Part shown: piece after piece, positions 8,541-16,525 of the stretch
Layout: every line of letters starts with the position of its first letter
How positions within the stretch are numbered: position 1 is the stretch's first letter
NCBI GenBank assembly: GCA_900543035.1
Contig: UQPV01000002.1
Coordinates: 1 to 64,000 of the forward strand
Origin: an uncultured Solobacterium sp.
GTDB lineage: Bacteria; Bacillota_I; Bacilli_A; Erysipelotrichales; Erysipelotrichaceae
Length of the DNA: 64,000 nucleotides
Direction of reading: 5' to 3'
Notes under the pieces: model-generated
What the model was told of the DNA's origin: nothing
What the model saw: the letters and a program-made list of their open reading frames with translations, nothing else
Databases searched by the model: none
Position numbers and translations under genes: made by a program

Positions 8541-9950
8541 ATGGATTTTACAGAGCTGAAGCTGAAGAGCGAGCTGCGGCAGACCCTCTCGCGCATGAAT
8601 TATACGACCCTGACGCCGATCCAGGAGCGATGCATCCCACCACTGTTAGCAGGCGAGAGCCTCATCGCCCAATCCCGGACCGGAAGCGGCAAGACGCTCG
8701 CGTATGCGCTGCCTTTGCTGGAGAAGATCCGCTTCGAGACCTTCCTGCCCCAGGCGCTCATCCTCGTCCCCACCAGAGAGCTGGCGCTGCAAGTTCAACA
8801 GACGCTGGATAATGTCGGCATGTACTGCCGGACCCGTCATCTTTTGTTGATCGGCAGACAGCCATTTCGCTTTCAGCGTGAGGACCTCAAGCAGCGCACC
8901 CATGTGATCATCGCCACGCCGGGGCGCCTGCTGCAGCATATGCAGGAAGGAACGGTCGATCTTTCCGGTCTGTCCATGCTCGTGATCGACGAGGCCGATG
9001 AGATGTTCCGCCTCGGCTTCCGCAAGAGCCTGAACGCGATCCTGCACCGGCTTCCCGCCCCGCTGCAGCGCGCCTGCTTTTCTGCCACGTATCCCGATTC
9101 CGTCACGGACTTCCTGCAAGAGCATTTCGCCGATGTGCCCAGGCTGATGCAGCCTCGCCAGCAGCTCCCGGTCCAGCTGAAGCAGCATTTCATGAAGGTC
9201 TCGCCTCAGGCGCGCCTCGCTGTGCTCCCGGATGTGCTCGCTTCTTTCCCATTGCGCCGCTGCATCATGTTCGTGAACACGATCGAAACAGCGGACTTCC
9301 TGTGCGAGACGCTGCAAAAAAGCGGGATCCTATGTGATACGCTGCATGGCGCCATGATGCAGGAAGAGCGTTTCGACACCCTGCAGGCTTTCCGCGATGG
9401 CACGCTGCGCATGCTCATCGCCACCAATGTAGCGGCCCGCGGTCTCGACATCCCAAATGTCTCTCTCATCCTGAACTATGACTTTCCGCTCAATGCAGAA
9501 ATCTACATCCACCGGGTCGGCCGAAGCGCGCGCATGGAAGCAGAAGGCGCCGCCCTTTCCTTCCTCACGCCCCGCGATCAGGAAGTCTACCGTCAGCTGC
9601 GCGCCGATTTCCCCGGCTTGGAGGATCCAGAGTGGGCCCCCGATCCGCAATGGCATGATCAGCTGACGCAGCCCCTGCCCAAAGAAGAGAAACGGGAAGA
9701 CGCCCTGCGCGCAGAAAAGATGAAGCTGTGCGTCTTTGCCGGGAAGAGCCGGAAGCTGCGCCCCGGCGATCTGGTCGGCGCCATCTGCGGGATCGACGGC
9801 GTAACGGCCGAAGACATCGGCGTCATCGACATCCAGGAGCACCACGCCTTCGTGGAGATCCTGCATGGCAAAGGTGGAACCGTCCTGCAGGCGCTGCAGA
9901 CGCGCACCATCAAGAATCGAAAGATCAAGGTGGAAGAAGCCAGATCATAA
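8541..9950 (+). CDS. DEAD-box RNA helicase with DbpA-like RNA-binding tail
   Basis: 469 residues. Motifs in order: Q motif (LTPIQE), motif I SRTGSGKT, Ia PTRELALQ, TPGR, DEAD in VIDEADEMFRLGF, SAT, then ARGLDIP and HRVGRSAR. Residues ~395-465 (KLCVFAGKSRKLRPGDLVGA...) form a DbpA/YxiN-type RNA-recognition domain, which in known members targets 23S rRNA hairpin 92 during 50S assembly. The last motif reads HRVGRSAR where most family members have HRIGRTGR. AAGGAG precedes the ATG. It is monocistronic and convergent with the deacetylase gene. Confidence 0.92.
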   Translation: MDFTELKLKSELRQTLSRMNYTTLTPIQERCIPPLLAGESLIAQSRTGSGKTLAYALPLLEKIRFETFLPQALILVPTRELALQVQQTLDNVGMYCRTRHLLLIGRQPFRFQREDLKQRTHVIIATPGRLLQHMQEGTVDLSGLSMLVIDEADEMFRLGFRKSLNAILHRLPAPLQRACFSATYPDSVTDFLQEHFADVPRLMQPRQQLPVQLKQHFMKVSPQARLAVLPDVLASFPLRRCIMFVNTIETADFLCETLQKSGILCDTLHGAMMQEERFDTLQAFRDGTLRMLIATNVAARGLDIPNVSLILNYDFPLNAEIYIHRVGRSARMEAEGAALSFLTPRDQEVYRQLRADFPGLEDPEWAPDPQWHDQLTQPLPKEEKREDALRAEKMKLCVFAGKSRKLRPGDLVGAICGIDGVTAEDIGVIDIQEHHAFVEILHGKGGTVLQALQTRTIKNRKIKVEEARS

Positions 9951-9951
9951 C

Positions 9952-9970
9952 GGCCCGCAAGACGCGGGCC
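9952..9970. terminator. GC-rich hairpin between helicase and deacetylase genes
   Basis: GGCCCGC pairs with GCGGGCC around a 5-nt loop, directly after the helicase stop. No T-run follows on either strand, so it may be a weak terminator or a 3'-end stabiliser. Confidence 0.5.
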
Positions 9971-9974
9971 ATGT

Positions 9975-10754
9975 TCAGTTATTGATGTGATGATGGAATA
10001 CCGGCGTCAGCTCATCGATGACGCGGAACTCATATCCCTGATCCCGGATATACGATAAGATCTGCGGAAGCGCCTTGACGCTTGCTTCGTTGCCTGCGCC
10101 ATCATGCATCAGCAGCATCACCACCGGCTGTTCCCCGATCTCACGCTTGGCCTGTTCGACGAGCTGTTGGGCAGAGAGAGAGGTATCGCCGTCCCCATTG
10201 GTGGCGTTCCAGTCATAATAGGCATACTGCTTCTGCTCGGCTTCTTCGGCCAGCTGGCTCATGATGCCTTGCGCATAGCGCTGAGAGATCGTATTGCTCG
10301 TTCCGCCAGGAAAGCGCAGGATCGACGTGCGTGATCCACACTGCTCCTCGATGATCTTCTGCATCTTTTCCACATCATCCCAATAAGATGCGCTGTCGGC
10401 ATAGATCTGATCATAGCGATGAGAATACGTATGCACGCCGATGGCATGCCCCGCTTCTTTCTCGGCGCGGATCAGGTGCAGATAGTCGCTGAACTCTGCC
10501 GTGACGAAGAAGGTCGCTTTTGCATCATATTCTTCCAGGATATCTAAGACGGCCTGGGTATTCTGGCTCGGCCCATCATCAAAGGTCAGATACATGATCT
10601 TCTTGCCTTCATCCTCCTGCACCACCACTGGTTCGCTTTCCAGATAGACCGCGCTGTTTTCCTGTCCCTTTTCCACCATGATGCACATCAGCCAGGCAAA
10701 CAGCACGAAGCAGATGCCGGCAAATAACAGCCTGATCTTTCCTGATCTGTCCAT
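9975..10754 (-). CDS. Membrane-anchored polysaccharide deacetylase
   Basis: About 259 residues. An N-terminal transmembrane segment (about 8-28) places the enzyme outside the membrane. The NodB domain has motif 1 TFDDGP, motif 2 HTYSH (metal His residues), motif 3 RFPGG and motif 5 LMHDG. Such enzymes remove acetyl groups from peptidoglycan GlcNAc/MurNAc or other surface glycans. The start at 10754 follows GAGGTG; an in-frame GTG at 10763 is an alternative. The gene stands alone. Confidence 0.88.
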   Translation of the reverse strand: MDRSGKIRLLFAGICFVLFAWLMCIMVEKGQENSAVYLESEPVVVQEDEGKKIMYLTFDDGPSQNTQAVLDILEEYDAKATFFVTAEFSDYLHLIRAEKEAGHAIGVHTYSHRYDQIYADSASYWDDVEKMQKIIEEQCGSRTSILRFPGGTSNTISQRYAQGIMSQLAEEAEQKQYAYYDWNATNGDGDTSLSAQQLVEQAKREIGEQPVVMLLMHDGAGNEASVKALPQILSYIRDQGYEFRVIDELTPVFHHHINN

Positions 10755-10932
10755 ACGCAACACCTCAGGGATAGTATCTGTCGATGTCCTTGTTCTATCC
10801 TTCCATTATTTCAACCAATTTTTCCCTGTCGTCTTGAAGAGGATCACCGCTTGCACTATCCTGAAGGCAGCAGGGATGATTCCCCCCTTTCATACTATCT
10901 TTGGCTATGGATACCTTTCTATCTCGTGAGCG

Positions 10933-10955
10933 CACGGCTTCGGCCGTGTGCTTTT
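10933..10955 (+). terminator. UUCG-loop hairpin of unclear origin
   Basis: CACGGC-TTCG-GCCGTG followed by TGCTTTT. No plus-strand gene is visible upstream, so it either ends an unseen short transcript or stops read-through ahead of the promoter at ~10950-10980. Confidence 0.4.
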
Positions 10956-10998
10956 CATTTTCTCCGCGAACCGTTATAATGGAACCGAAGGTGATCCC

Positions 10999-11772
10999 AT
11001 GAACATTGACACACATCTCATCGAGCGCTATCTGCAGGATGAACCCGTATACGCTAACGCGGATGCCTGGATCTTCCGCAACACGGACCCCATCGATCCT
11101 CGGCGTCACGATGTCGTGCATGAGCTTTGCCGGCAGGTCTGCGGCCTGCGCTGGCCCTGTTTCAACCCGGCGCTGCATGCCCGGTTGTTTCCGCACCTGG
11201 ATGCGGTCCTGGAGGAGATGACCATCATCCTGATCGCGGCAGCATCGGATGTCCCGACCTATCTTTGCGAGCATGATGGTCAACAGCACCTGGTCATCGA
11301 TCTCATCCAGGTCGCCAATCTCACCCGCATCGTTCCTGCGATGATGCACATCATCTGCAATTTCATCAGTCTGACCTGTGCGCAGCGATGCATCGCGAGC
11401 GACTTTCCCGGATCTCCGGCTTCTTATGCGCAGCAGCTTGATCTCTGTTGCTTCCGGGATGGCTTGGCCAACTGGCTGGCCTGGGGCAGCGATGCACAGG
11501 ATTATCAGTTCCAGGACGGTCTGCTGAAGAACGCAATGCGCTTGCTCAACGAGGCATACGGCGAAAGCGACCCTGCGCTCCAGCGCCTCATCCTCACTCG
11601 CGTTCCGGCCTTGCCTTTCTGGAAGCAGTTTCCGCTCGTGGCCGGCATGCTCACGTTCCATGATGTGTATCAGCGCGGCGGCATCGAAGCGGTCCATGCG
11701 CTGTATCGATCCGGATGGCAGGAGTTCTGTCCGCGCATCATCCAGAAAAAAACATCAGCCGAAGCCGACTGA
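10999..11772 (+). CDS. Protein of unknown function (257 aa)
   Basis: No family was recognised. It is a soluble, mostly helical protein without signal peptide, rich in Cys (CRQVCGLRWPCF near residue 45-55, IICNFISLTCAQRC near 125, DLCCF near 155), Trp and His. The pattern of a hydrophobic helix MMHIICNF near the middle recalls zinc-peptidase folds, but no HExxH is present, so no activity is claimed. Start chosen at 10999 with GAAGGTGA upstream and TATAAT at 10975-10980. It is convergent with prs and shares a bidirectional terminator with it. Confidence 0.75.
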   Translation: MNIDTHLIERYLQDEPVYANADAWIFRNTDPIDPRRHDVVHELCRQVCGLRWPCFNPALHARLFPHLDAVLEEMTIILIAAASDVPTYLCEHDGQQHLVIDLIQVANLTRIVPAMMHIICNFISLTCAQRCIASDFPGSPASYAQQLDLCCFRDGLANWLAWGSDAQDYQFQDGLLKNAMRLLNEAYGESDPALQRLILTRVPALPFWKQFPLVAGMLTFHDVYQRGGIEAVHALYRSGWQEFCPRIIQKKTSAEAD

Positions 11773-11781
11773 TGCTTTTTT
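11744..11781. terminator. Bidirectional terminator between unknown gene and prs
   Basis: CATCAGCCG pairs with CGACTGATG (one G-T), with A7 before and T6 after. Confidence 0.85.
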
Positions 11782-11789
11782 ATGTATCT

Positions 11790-12746
11790 TTATTTAGCGA
11801 AAACGGAGAGGACCTCGCTGACCGGACGGTCTTCTTCCATGGCGCGGATGACGCCGCCCAGGATCGGGCCGACAGACAGGACGGTCATCTTGTCATACAG
11901 CTTTTCCTTTTCGGTCTGATCGATCGTATTCGTGCAGATGAAGCCGGCCAGGTCGGCAGCCTTCAGCCGGTCGATCGCCGGGCCGCTGAGCACGCCGTGC
12001 ACGCAGCTTGCATAGATGGCCTTCGCCCCTTTGTCCCTCAGCATCTGGATGCCGGAAACGAGCGTGCCCGCCGTATCGACGATATCGTCCACGATGATCG
12101 CGGTCTTGCCGTCTACTTCACCGATCAGGTTCATCGCCTCAGCCACATTCGGCTTCGGGCGGCGCTTGTCGATGATCGCGATCGGCGCATGCAGGATCTC
12201 CGCCAGACGGCGCGCACGGGTCACTCCGCCATGATCAGGAGAAACGACGACGATCTCCCCGAGATCCTTTTTCTGGAAATACTTGCCGATGATGCTGATG
12301 GCGCTGATGTCATCCGCCGGGATATCGAAGAATCCCTGGATCTGCGTCGCATGCAGCTCCATCGTGATCACGCGGTTAGCACCGGCAGTCTCTAACAGCG
12401 ATGCGACCAGCTTGGATGTGATCGGCTGACGCGGTCTTGCCTTGCGGTCCTGACGCGCATAGCCGAAATACGGCATGATCACCGTGATGTGAGACGCGCT
12501 GGCACGCTTGCAGGCATCGATGGCGATCAGCACTTCCATCAGGTTGCTGGATACAGGGTTGCAAGTGGACTGAATGATATACACATGCTTTCCGCGTACG
12601 GATTCTCCCAGTTCGACCATGATCTCTCCATCCGCAAAATGCTTGACCTCGCTCTTGCCCAGCGGGATGCCCAGTTCAGTGACCACTTCGTTTGCGAGAT
12701 TGATGCTAGAAGTTAATGCGATGACGATTGTCTTGTCCATTTCCAT
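11790..12746 (-). CDS. prs: Ribose-phosphate pyrophosphokinase
   Basis: 318 residues, class I PRPP synthase making PRPP from ribose 5-phosphate and ATP for purine, pyrimidine, NAD, His and Trp synthesis. Visible are the flexible-loop region MPYFGYARQDRKARPRQPI, the ATP/metal motif ELHA, VVSPDHGGVTRAR and the PRPP loop VDDIVDTAGTL. It lies 17 nt after glmU, the conserved glmU-prs order of Bacillota. PRPP feeds the purine genes at 54855-62223. Confidence 0.96.
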   Translation of the reverse strand: MEMDKTIVIALTSSINLANEVVTELGIPLGKSEVKHFADGEIMVELGESVRGKHVYIIQSTCNPVSSNLMEVLIAIDACKRASASHITVIMPYFGYARQDRKARPRQPITSKLVASLLETAGANRVITMELHATQIQGFFDIPADDISAISIIGKYFQKKDLGEIVVVSPDHGGVTRARRLAEILHAPIAIIDKRRPKPNVAEAMNLIGEVDGKTAIIVDDIVDTAGTLVSGIQMLRDKGAKAIYASCVHGVLSGPAIDRLKAADLAGFICTNTIDQTEKEKLYDKMTVLSVGPILGGVIRAMEEDRPVSEVLSVFAK

Positions 12747-12763
12747 GTTTACTGTTTCCTCTC

Positions 12764-14119
12764 TTATTTATTTTTATATTTTGTTCCATAGCCGGCCTTG
12801 TTTTCCTGACGGCTGCGGGCGATGCCCATATCGCCGTCCGCAACAGGATCCGTGATGGTCGATCCGGCCGCCAGCAGTGCGTTTTCCCCGATGGTCACCG
12901 GGGCGATCAGATTGCAGTTGCTGCCGATGAAGGCACCGTCCTTGATGATCGTTCGGTATTTGTTCTTGCCGTCATAGTTCACGGTCACGACGCCGCAGCC
13001 GAAATTCACGCCGCTGCCGACATCCGCGTCGCCCACATAAGTCAGATGCGCACATTTGCTTCCCTTGCCGAAATGCGAATTCTTGAATTCGACGAAGTTG
13101 CCGATCCGGCAGTCTTCCGCGATCTCCGTATGATTGCGCAGATGGCTCATCGGTCCGATGGTCGTCCTGGCGCCCACGCTGCTCTCCACGATCTTGCTGG
13201 AGTCGATGCAGACCTCATCCGCGATCACGGCGTTGCGCAAAAATGAATTGGATAAGATGGTCACGCGCTCACCGATGACCGTGTCTCCCTGGATGATGAC
13301 ATTCGGATAGATGACCGTATCTGCGCCGATCTTCACGCCGACATCGATATATACCGTCTCCGGGTCAATGATCGTTACGCCGTTGCGCATATGTCGCTCA
13401 CACTCATGCCGCGTCATCCACTTCTGGGCCTTTGCCAGGTCGATGCGGTCATTGACGCCCATCGTTTCCTGCGGGTCATCCGCGACAAGCGCGTTCACGC
13501 GCAGCCCGCACTGATTGAAGATCGCCACCAGGTCAGTCAGATAATACTCCTGCTGCGCGTTGTCATTGCGGATCTCCTTGAGATGCGCAAACAGCAGCCG
13601 GTTCTTGAAACAGAAGATGCCTGTGTTGATCTCGGTCACGGCCAGTTCCTGCGGCGTGCAGTCCTTGGCTTCCACGATCCGTTCGACATACCCTTCTGCA
13701 TTACGGATGATCCTTCCATACCGCTCTCCGTCCGGGAGCACGGCAGTCAGCACGGTCATCTCGCTGTCCGCATTGGCAGCGAACACCCGATCGATGGTCT
13801 CGCTTTGAATGCAGGGGCCGTCCCCGTTGAGGATCAGCGTATCGCCATCCAGATCTGCCAGACACTGTGCCTGCATGACGGCATGCCCGGTCCCCAGCTG
13901 AGGCTCCTGCACGGCATAGCGCACACTGTCTCCCAGATATTCCCTGACGCTTTCTGCGCCATGACCGACAACGACCACGATGTTGTCTACGCCTGCCTTT
14001 CGCAGGCTGCAGACAATATGCCCGATCATCGGCTTATTGGACACTGGATGCATGACTTTGTTCAATGCTGATTTCATTCTGGTACCCTTGCCTGCCGCAA
14101 GGATGATTGCTGAACGCAT
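12764..14119 (-). CDS. glmU: Bifunctional GlcNAc-1-P uridyltransferase / GlcN-1-P acetyltransferase
   Basis: 451 residues. The N-terminal pyrophosphorylase domain (1-230) starts with AIILAAGKGTRMKS and has LNGDGP; the C-terminal left-handed beta helix (250-440) shows hexapeptide repeats and the acetyl-CoA site region near HLTYVGDADVG. It makes UDP-GlcNAc for peptidoglycan and teichoic acids. The start at 14119 is supported by GGAGGTAGTGGAA; an in-frame ATG at 14134 overlaps the binding site. It is followed by prs in one operon. Confidence 0.96.
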   Translation of the reverse strand: MRSAIILAAGKGTRMKSALNKVMHPVSNKPMIGHIVCSLRKAGVDNIVVVVGHGAESVREYLGDSVRYAVQEPQLGTGHAVMQAQCLADLDGDTLILNGDGPCIQSETIDRVFAANADSEMTVLTAVLPDGERYGRIIRNAEGYVERIVEAKDCTPQELAVTEINTGIFCFKNRLLFAHLKEIRNDNAQQEYYLTDLVAIFNQCGLRVNALVADDPQETMGVNDRIDLAKAQKWMTRHECERHMRNGVTIIDPETVYIDVGVKIGADTVIYPNVIIQGDTVIGERVTILSNSFLRNAVIADEVCIDSSKIVESSVGARTTIGPMSHLRNHTEIAEDCRIGNFVEFKNSHFGKGSKCAHLTYVGDADVGSGVNFGCGVVTVNYDGKNKYRTIIKDGAFIGSNCNLIAPVTIGENALLAAGSTITDPVADGDMGIARSRQENKAGYGTKYKNK

Positions 14120-14169
14120 TTCCACTACCTCCATTATCTTCCTTTGTTTATTTTACCAAAATTCATAGG

Positions 14170-14216
14170 CAAAAAAAAGCCATACCGCTCATTTACCCAC
14201 ATAACGTGGGGGGGCT
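14170..14216 (-). terminator. Second hairpin with T-run upstream of glmU
   Basis: On the minus strand AGCC...GGCT encloses CCCAC/GTGGG and is followed by eight T. It could back up the terminator of the membrane protein gene, or act in the glmU leader. Confidence 0.45.
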
Positions 14217-14259
14217 CTTTCTTATCATATGCAGATTTCTGTCAGTTCATCTGCACAAA

Positions 14260-14291
14260 ACGAGAAAACCGCAGGCTCATACGCCTGCGGC
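14260..14291 (-). terminator. Terminator of the membrane coiled-coil gene
   Basis: CCGCAGGC pairs with GCCTGCGG directly after the stop codon, followed by TTTTCTCGTTTT on the minus strand. Confidence 0.8.
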
Positions 14292-14294
14292 TGT

Positions 14295-15548
14295 CTACTG
14301 CAACTGATCAAGCCGGCTTTGCAGCTCGCTGATCTGGCTCTGCAGATTCTTGATCTGTGTATTGTAATTCTGGATCTCTCTGGACAACGATGTGTTCAGC
14401 GAATTGTAGTTGCTCTCCGCATCATTCATGGCCTGCTCTGCCTGCTGCGCTTCCTGCCCCAGCTCGCTCCACTGCGTGTTCAGCTCATTGAGCTGGCCTT
14501 CCAGTTCGCTTCTGGTCTCTTCATCCGTTGCCGCATCATAAGCATTCTGCACCGTTGTGATCTGATCGCTGAGCGAGCGCAGACGGGTCTCGTAGTTGCC
14601 GTTTTCGTATGCGGTGCGCGCCTCATTGTAAGCAGACTGTGCCTGCGAGAGCTGCGTATTCGCATCATCGATCCGGCTCTGATAGCTGGCGATCTGGTCC
14701 TGATAAGCGCTGATCTGGCCGTTGATCTCCGCGATCTCCCGGTTATTGTTCGTGCTCGGCGTCGTCGTATCGCTCTTTTGATCATCACCGCTTCCGGCCT
14801 GATCATACGCGTCCTGCAATGCGTTATACGCCTCATCGACAGCGTCCTGCGTGGCGTCTTCATCGTCGAACATCGCTTTCGCCTCTTCCAGCGCATTCTG
14901 CAGCGCCGTCCATTCATCCTCCGTATAATCGTTTTGATCCAGCTCTTCCAGCTGCGTGATCAGGTTTTCCAGCCTGCTCTTGTCCGTGCCGTCATCTCCG
15001 CCTGTAGAAACGACCGCGAAGATGATACCGATGATGATGCCGATGACGACCACCGCCGCGATGACGATCGTGATGATCTTATTGAATCGGCTTGCCTCTT
15101 CCTCGCTGACCTCGGCGCCGACAGAAGATTTCTTCTTTTTCTTTTTCTTCTCTGCCTTTTTGTCCTGCTTCTGGCGCTCTTCTTCCTCCACCAGCCGCTT
15201 CATCTCATCTTCGCTGATGATGACCGTCGCATTGGCCTCATCCTCAGCGGGCTCCTCCTCGGGCGCCTTTTCCTGCCTGGGAATGACCGAGACCTTGGTC
15301 TGTTCCAGCTCTTCTGTCTCTTTCTTTTCCTCTTGCATGGCTTTCAGCTGCTCGATGGACGTCTTCGCTTCTTCCGGCTCTTCCTGTATCTGCCCGCGCT
15401 CTTTCAACTCTTCCTGCTGCGCGCTGCTCGCTTCTTTCTTTTTCTTGAATTCCTGGATCCGCTGATGCAGCTCGTCCTGTTCGTCGAAATCCTTGAGAAT
15501 ATCGTCCAGATCCTCCTGCGGACCGTCCTGATTCTTTTTATCCAACAT
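14295..15548 (-). CDS. Single-pass membrane protein with charged cytoplasmic region and extracellular coiled coil
   Basis: 417 residues with three parts. Residues 1-160 are extremely Glu/Lys-rich and end in a lysine tract before the membrane (positive-inside). A transmembrane helix follows (about 165-190, IITIVIAAVVVIGIIIGIIFAVV). The outside part holds one FIVAR-like helical module (about 200-260), a Ser/Thr/Asn linker, then a long heptad-type coiled coil (about 280-417) of Gln, Ser and Asn-rich helices. There is no signal peptide. The layout suggests a scaffold linking the cytoplasm to the wall; no function is known. AGGAGGTGCAGGT precedes the ATG. The final residue is reached without an anchor. 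Confidence 0.8.
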   Translation of the reverse strand: MLDKKNQDGPQEDLDDILKDFDEQDELHQRIQEFKKKKEASSAQQEELKERGQIQEEPEEAKTSIEQLKAMQEEKKETEELEQTKVSVIPRQEKAPEEEPAEDEANATVIISEDEMKRLVEEEERQKQDKKAEKKKKKKKSSVGAEVSEEEASRFNKIITIVIAAVVVIGIIIGIIFAVVSTGGDDGTDKSRLENLITQLEELDQNDYTEDEWTALQNALEEAKAMFDDEDATQDAVDEAYNALQDAYDQAGSGDDQKSDTTTPSTNNNREIAEINGQISAYQDQIASYQSRIDDANTQLSQAQSAYNEARTAYENGNYETRLRSLSDQITTVQNAYDAATDEETRSELEGQLNELNTQWSELGQEAQQAEQAMNDAESNYNSLNTSLSREIQNYNTQIKNLQSQISELQSRLDQLQ

Positions 15549-15646
15549 ACCTGCACCTCCTGAAGGTCATCCCTATTCTATCACAAGATGGAGAGGCACA
15601 CTACACAAAATCATAACAATCGCCCTCTGCTGCATCTACCGCATAG

Positions 15647-15671
15647 AAAATGCGAGACTGACTCTCGCATT
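15647..15671 (-). terminator. Terminator of the cold-shock protein gene
   Basis: AATGCGAGA pairs with TCTCGCATT, overlapping the stop codon, followed by TTTTCT on the minus strand. Confidence 0.7.
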
Positions 15672-15867
15672 AGATCTTTCTCACATTCTGCGCCTGTGGG
15701 CCGCGTTCGCTGTGCAGCACATCAAAGCTTACCCGCTCTCCCTGTTCCAGGATCCTGAAGCCGTCCATCAGGATCTGCGTGTAATGCACAAAGATGTCTC
15801 GATCTTCTTCATCGGTGATGAATCCATATCCTTTATCTTTATTGAACCATTTTACCGTGCCTTCCAT
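15670..15867 (-). CDS. csp: Cold-shock domain protein
   Basis: 65 residues, a single OB-fold cold-shock domain that binds single-stranded RNA/DNA. RNP1 reads KGYGFIT and RNP2 reads DIFVHYT, where most members have VFVHFS. The start at 15867 follows GGAAGGAGGGGG. The first 29 nt overlap the end of comFC in another frame, so the gene is translationally close to the competence operon. Other family members act as RNA chaperones in growth and cold shock. Confidence 0.93.
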   Translation of the reverse strand: MEGTVKWFNKDKGYGFITDEEDRDIFVHYTQILMDGFRILEQGERVSFDVLHSERGPQAQNVRKI

Positions 15868-16525
15868 CTTTCCCCCTCCTTCCTGCAAAATGTCGAAGCG
15901 GCTGAGCCATCGTCTCAAACAACAGCGGATGAGCACAACATGTCACTGCTTCCACCTTAATCGTATGCTCCTTCAGCAGCTGATATGCATGCTTCAGCGT
16001 CGCGCCGGTCGTACAGACATCATCGATCAGCACGACACGCCCTGAGGGCAGCGGGTATTCCTCCTTCAGCCGGATGACCGTGCTGATCTGCGTGCGATGA
16101 ACGCGGTCCATGGATGACTGCTTATGATCGTCAGTCTTATAAAACGGCTCATACAGCATCATCCCGCTGTCCGCCAGCATGCGCCGCAGCGGACTGAATC
16201 CGCGTGTCATGCGGCGCTCGTCGCTGCTGGGCATCAGCACCCACTGCCATCGCCGGTATCTTCTCTTCATCTGCTTCATCACCTGCGAGAAGAACACCGG
16301 AGCAAGCGCGATGTCCCGCCCTTCCTTGAACTGAAACAGCAGCGATTCCATGAACTCGTCGTAACGATAATACGCGGTGAGCGGCAGATCATCCAGATGA
16401 AGATGCCTTGGCTCCGGGCGCAGGCGCATCAGGCATTCGTTGCACAGCTCCTCTTCCTGTAACAGCCATTGGACGAACGTATACTGTCCTTCAAGCGGCT
16501 TCAGGCAGATCCGGCATCTGGGCAT
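15839..16525 (-). CDS. comFC: ComF family phosphoribosyltransferase-like protein
   Basis: About 228 residues. An N-terminal zinc-finger-like segment (CRICLKPLEG...ELCNECL) precedes a PRTase fold whose PRPP loop is VVLIDDVCTTGATL near residue 175. ComFC works with ComFA in DNA uptake of naturally competent Bacillota; it is also found in non-competent species. The ATG at 16525 overlaps the 3' end of comFA by 25 nt, and the 3' end overlaps csp. Confidence 0.88.
   Translation of the reverse strand: MPRCRICLKPLEGQYTFVQWLLQEEELCNECLMRLRPEPRHLHLDDLPLTAYYRYDEFMESLLFQFKEGRDIALAPVFFSQVMKQMKRRYRRWQWVLMPSSDERRMTRGFSPLRRMLADSGMMLYEPFYKTDDHKQSSMDRVHRTQISTVIRLKEEYPLPSGRVVLIDDVCTTGATLKHAYQLLKEHTIKVEAVTCCAHPLLFETMAQPLRHFAGRRGKDGRHGKMVQ

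Noticed and set aside
14229..15563. 444-codon plus-strand frame, very Leu/Arg/Phe-rich
   Set aside because: It is the complement of the low-complexity Glu/Lys and Gln/Asp protein, which has a good ribosome binding site and terminator; the antisense hydrophobicity follows from codon complementarity.
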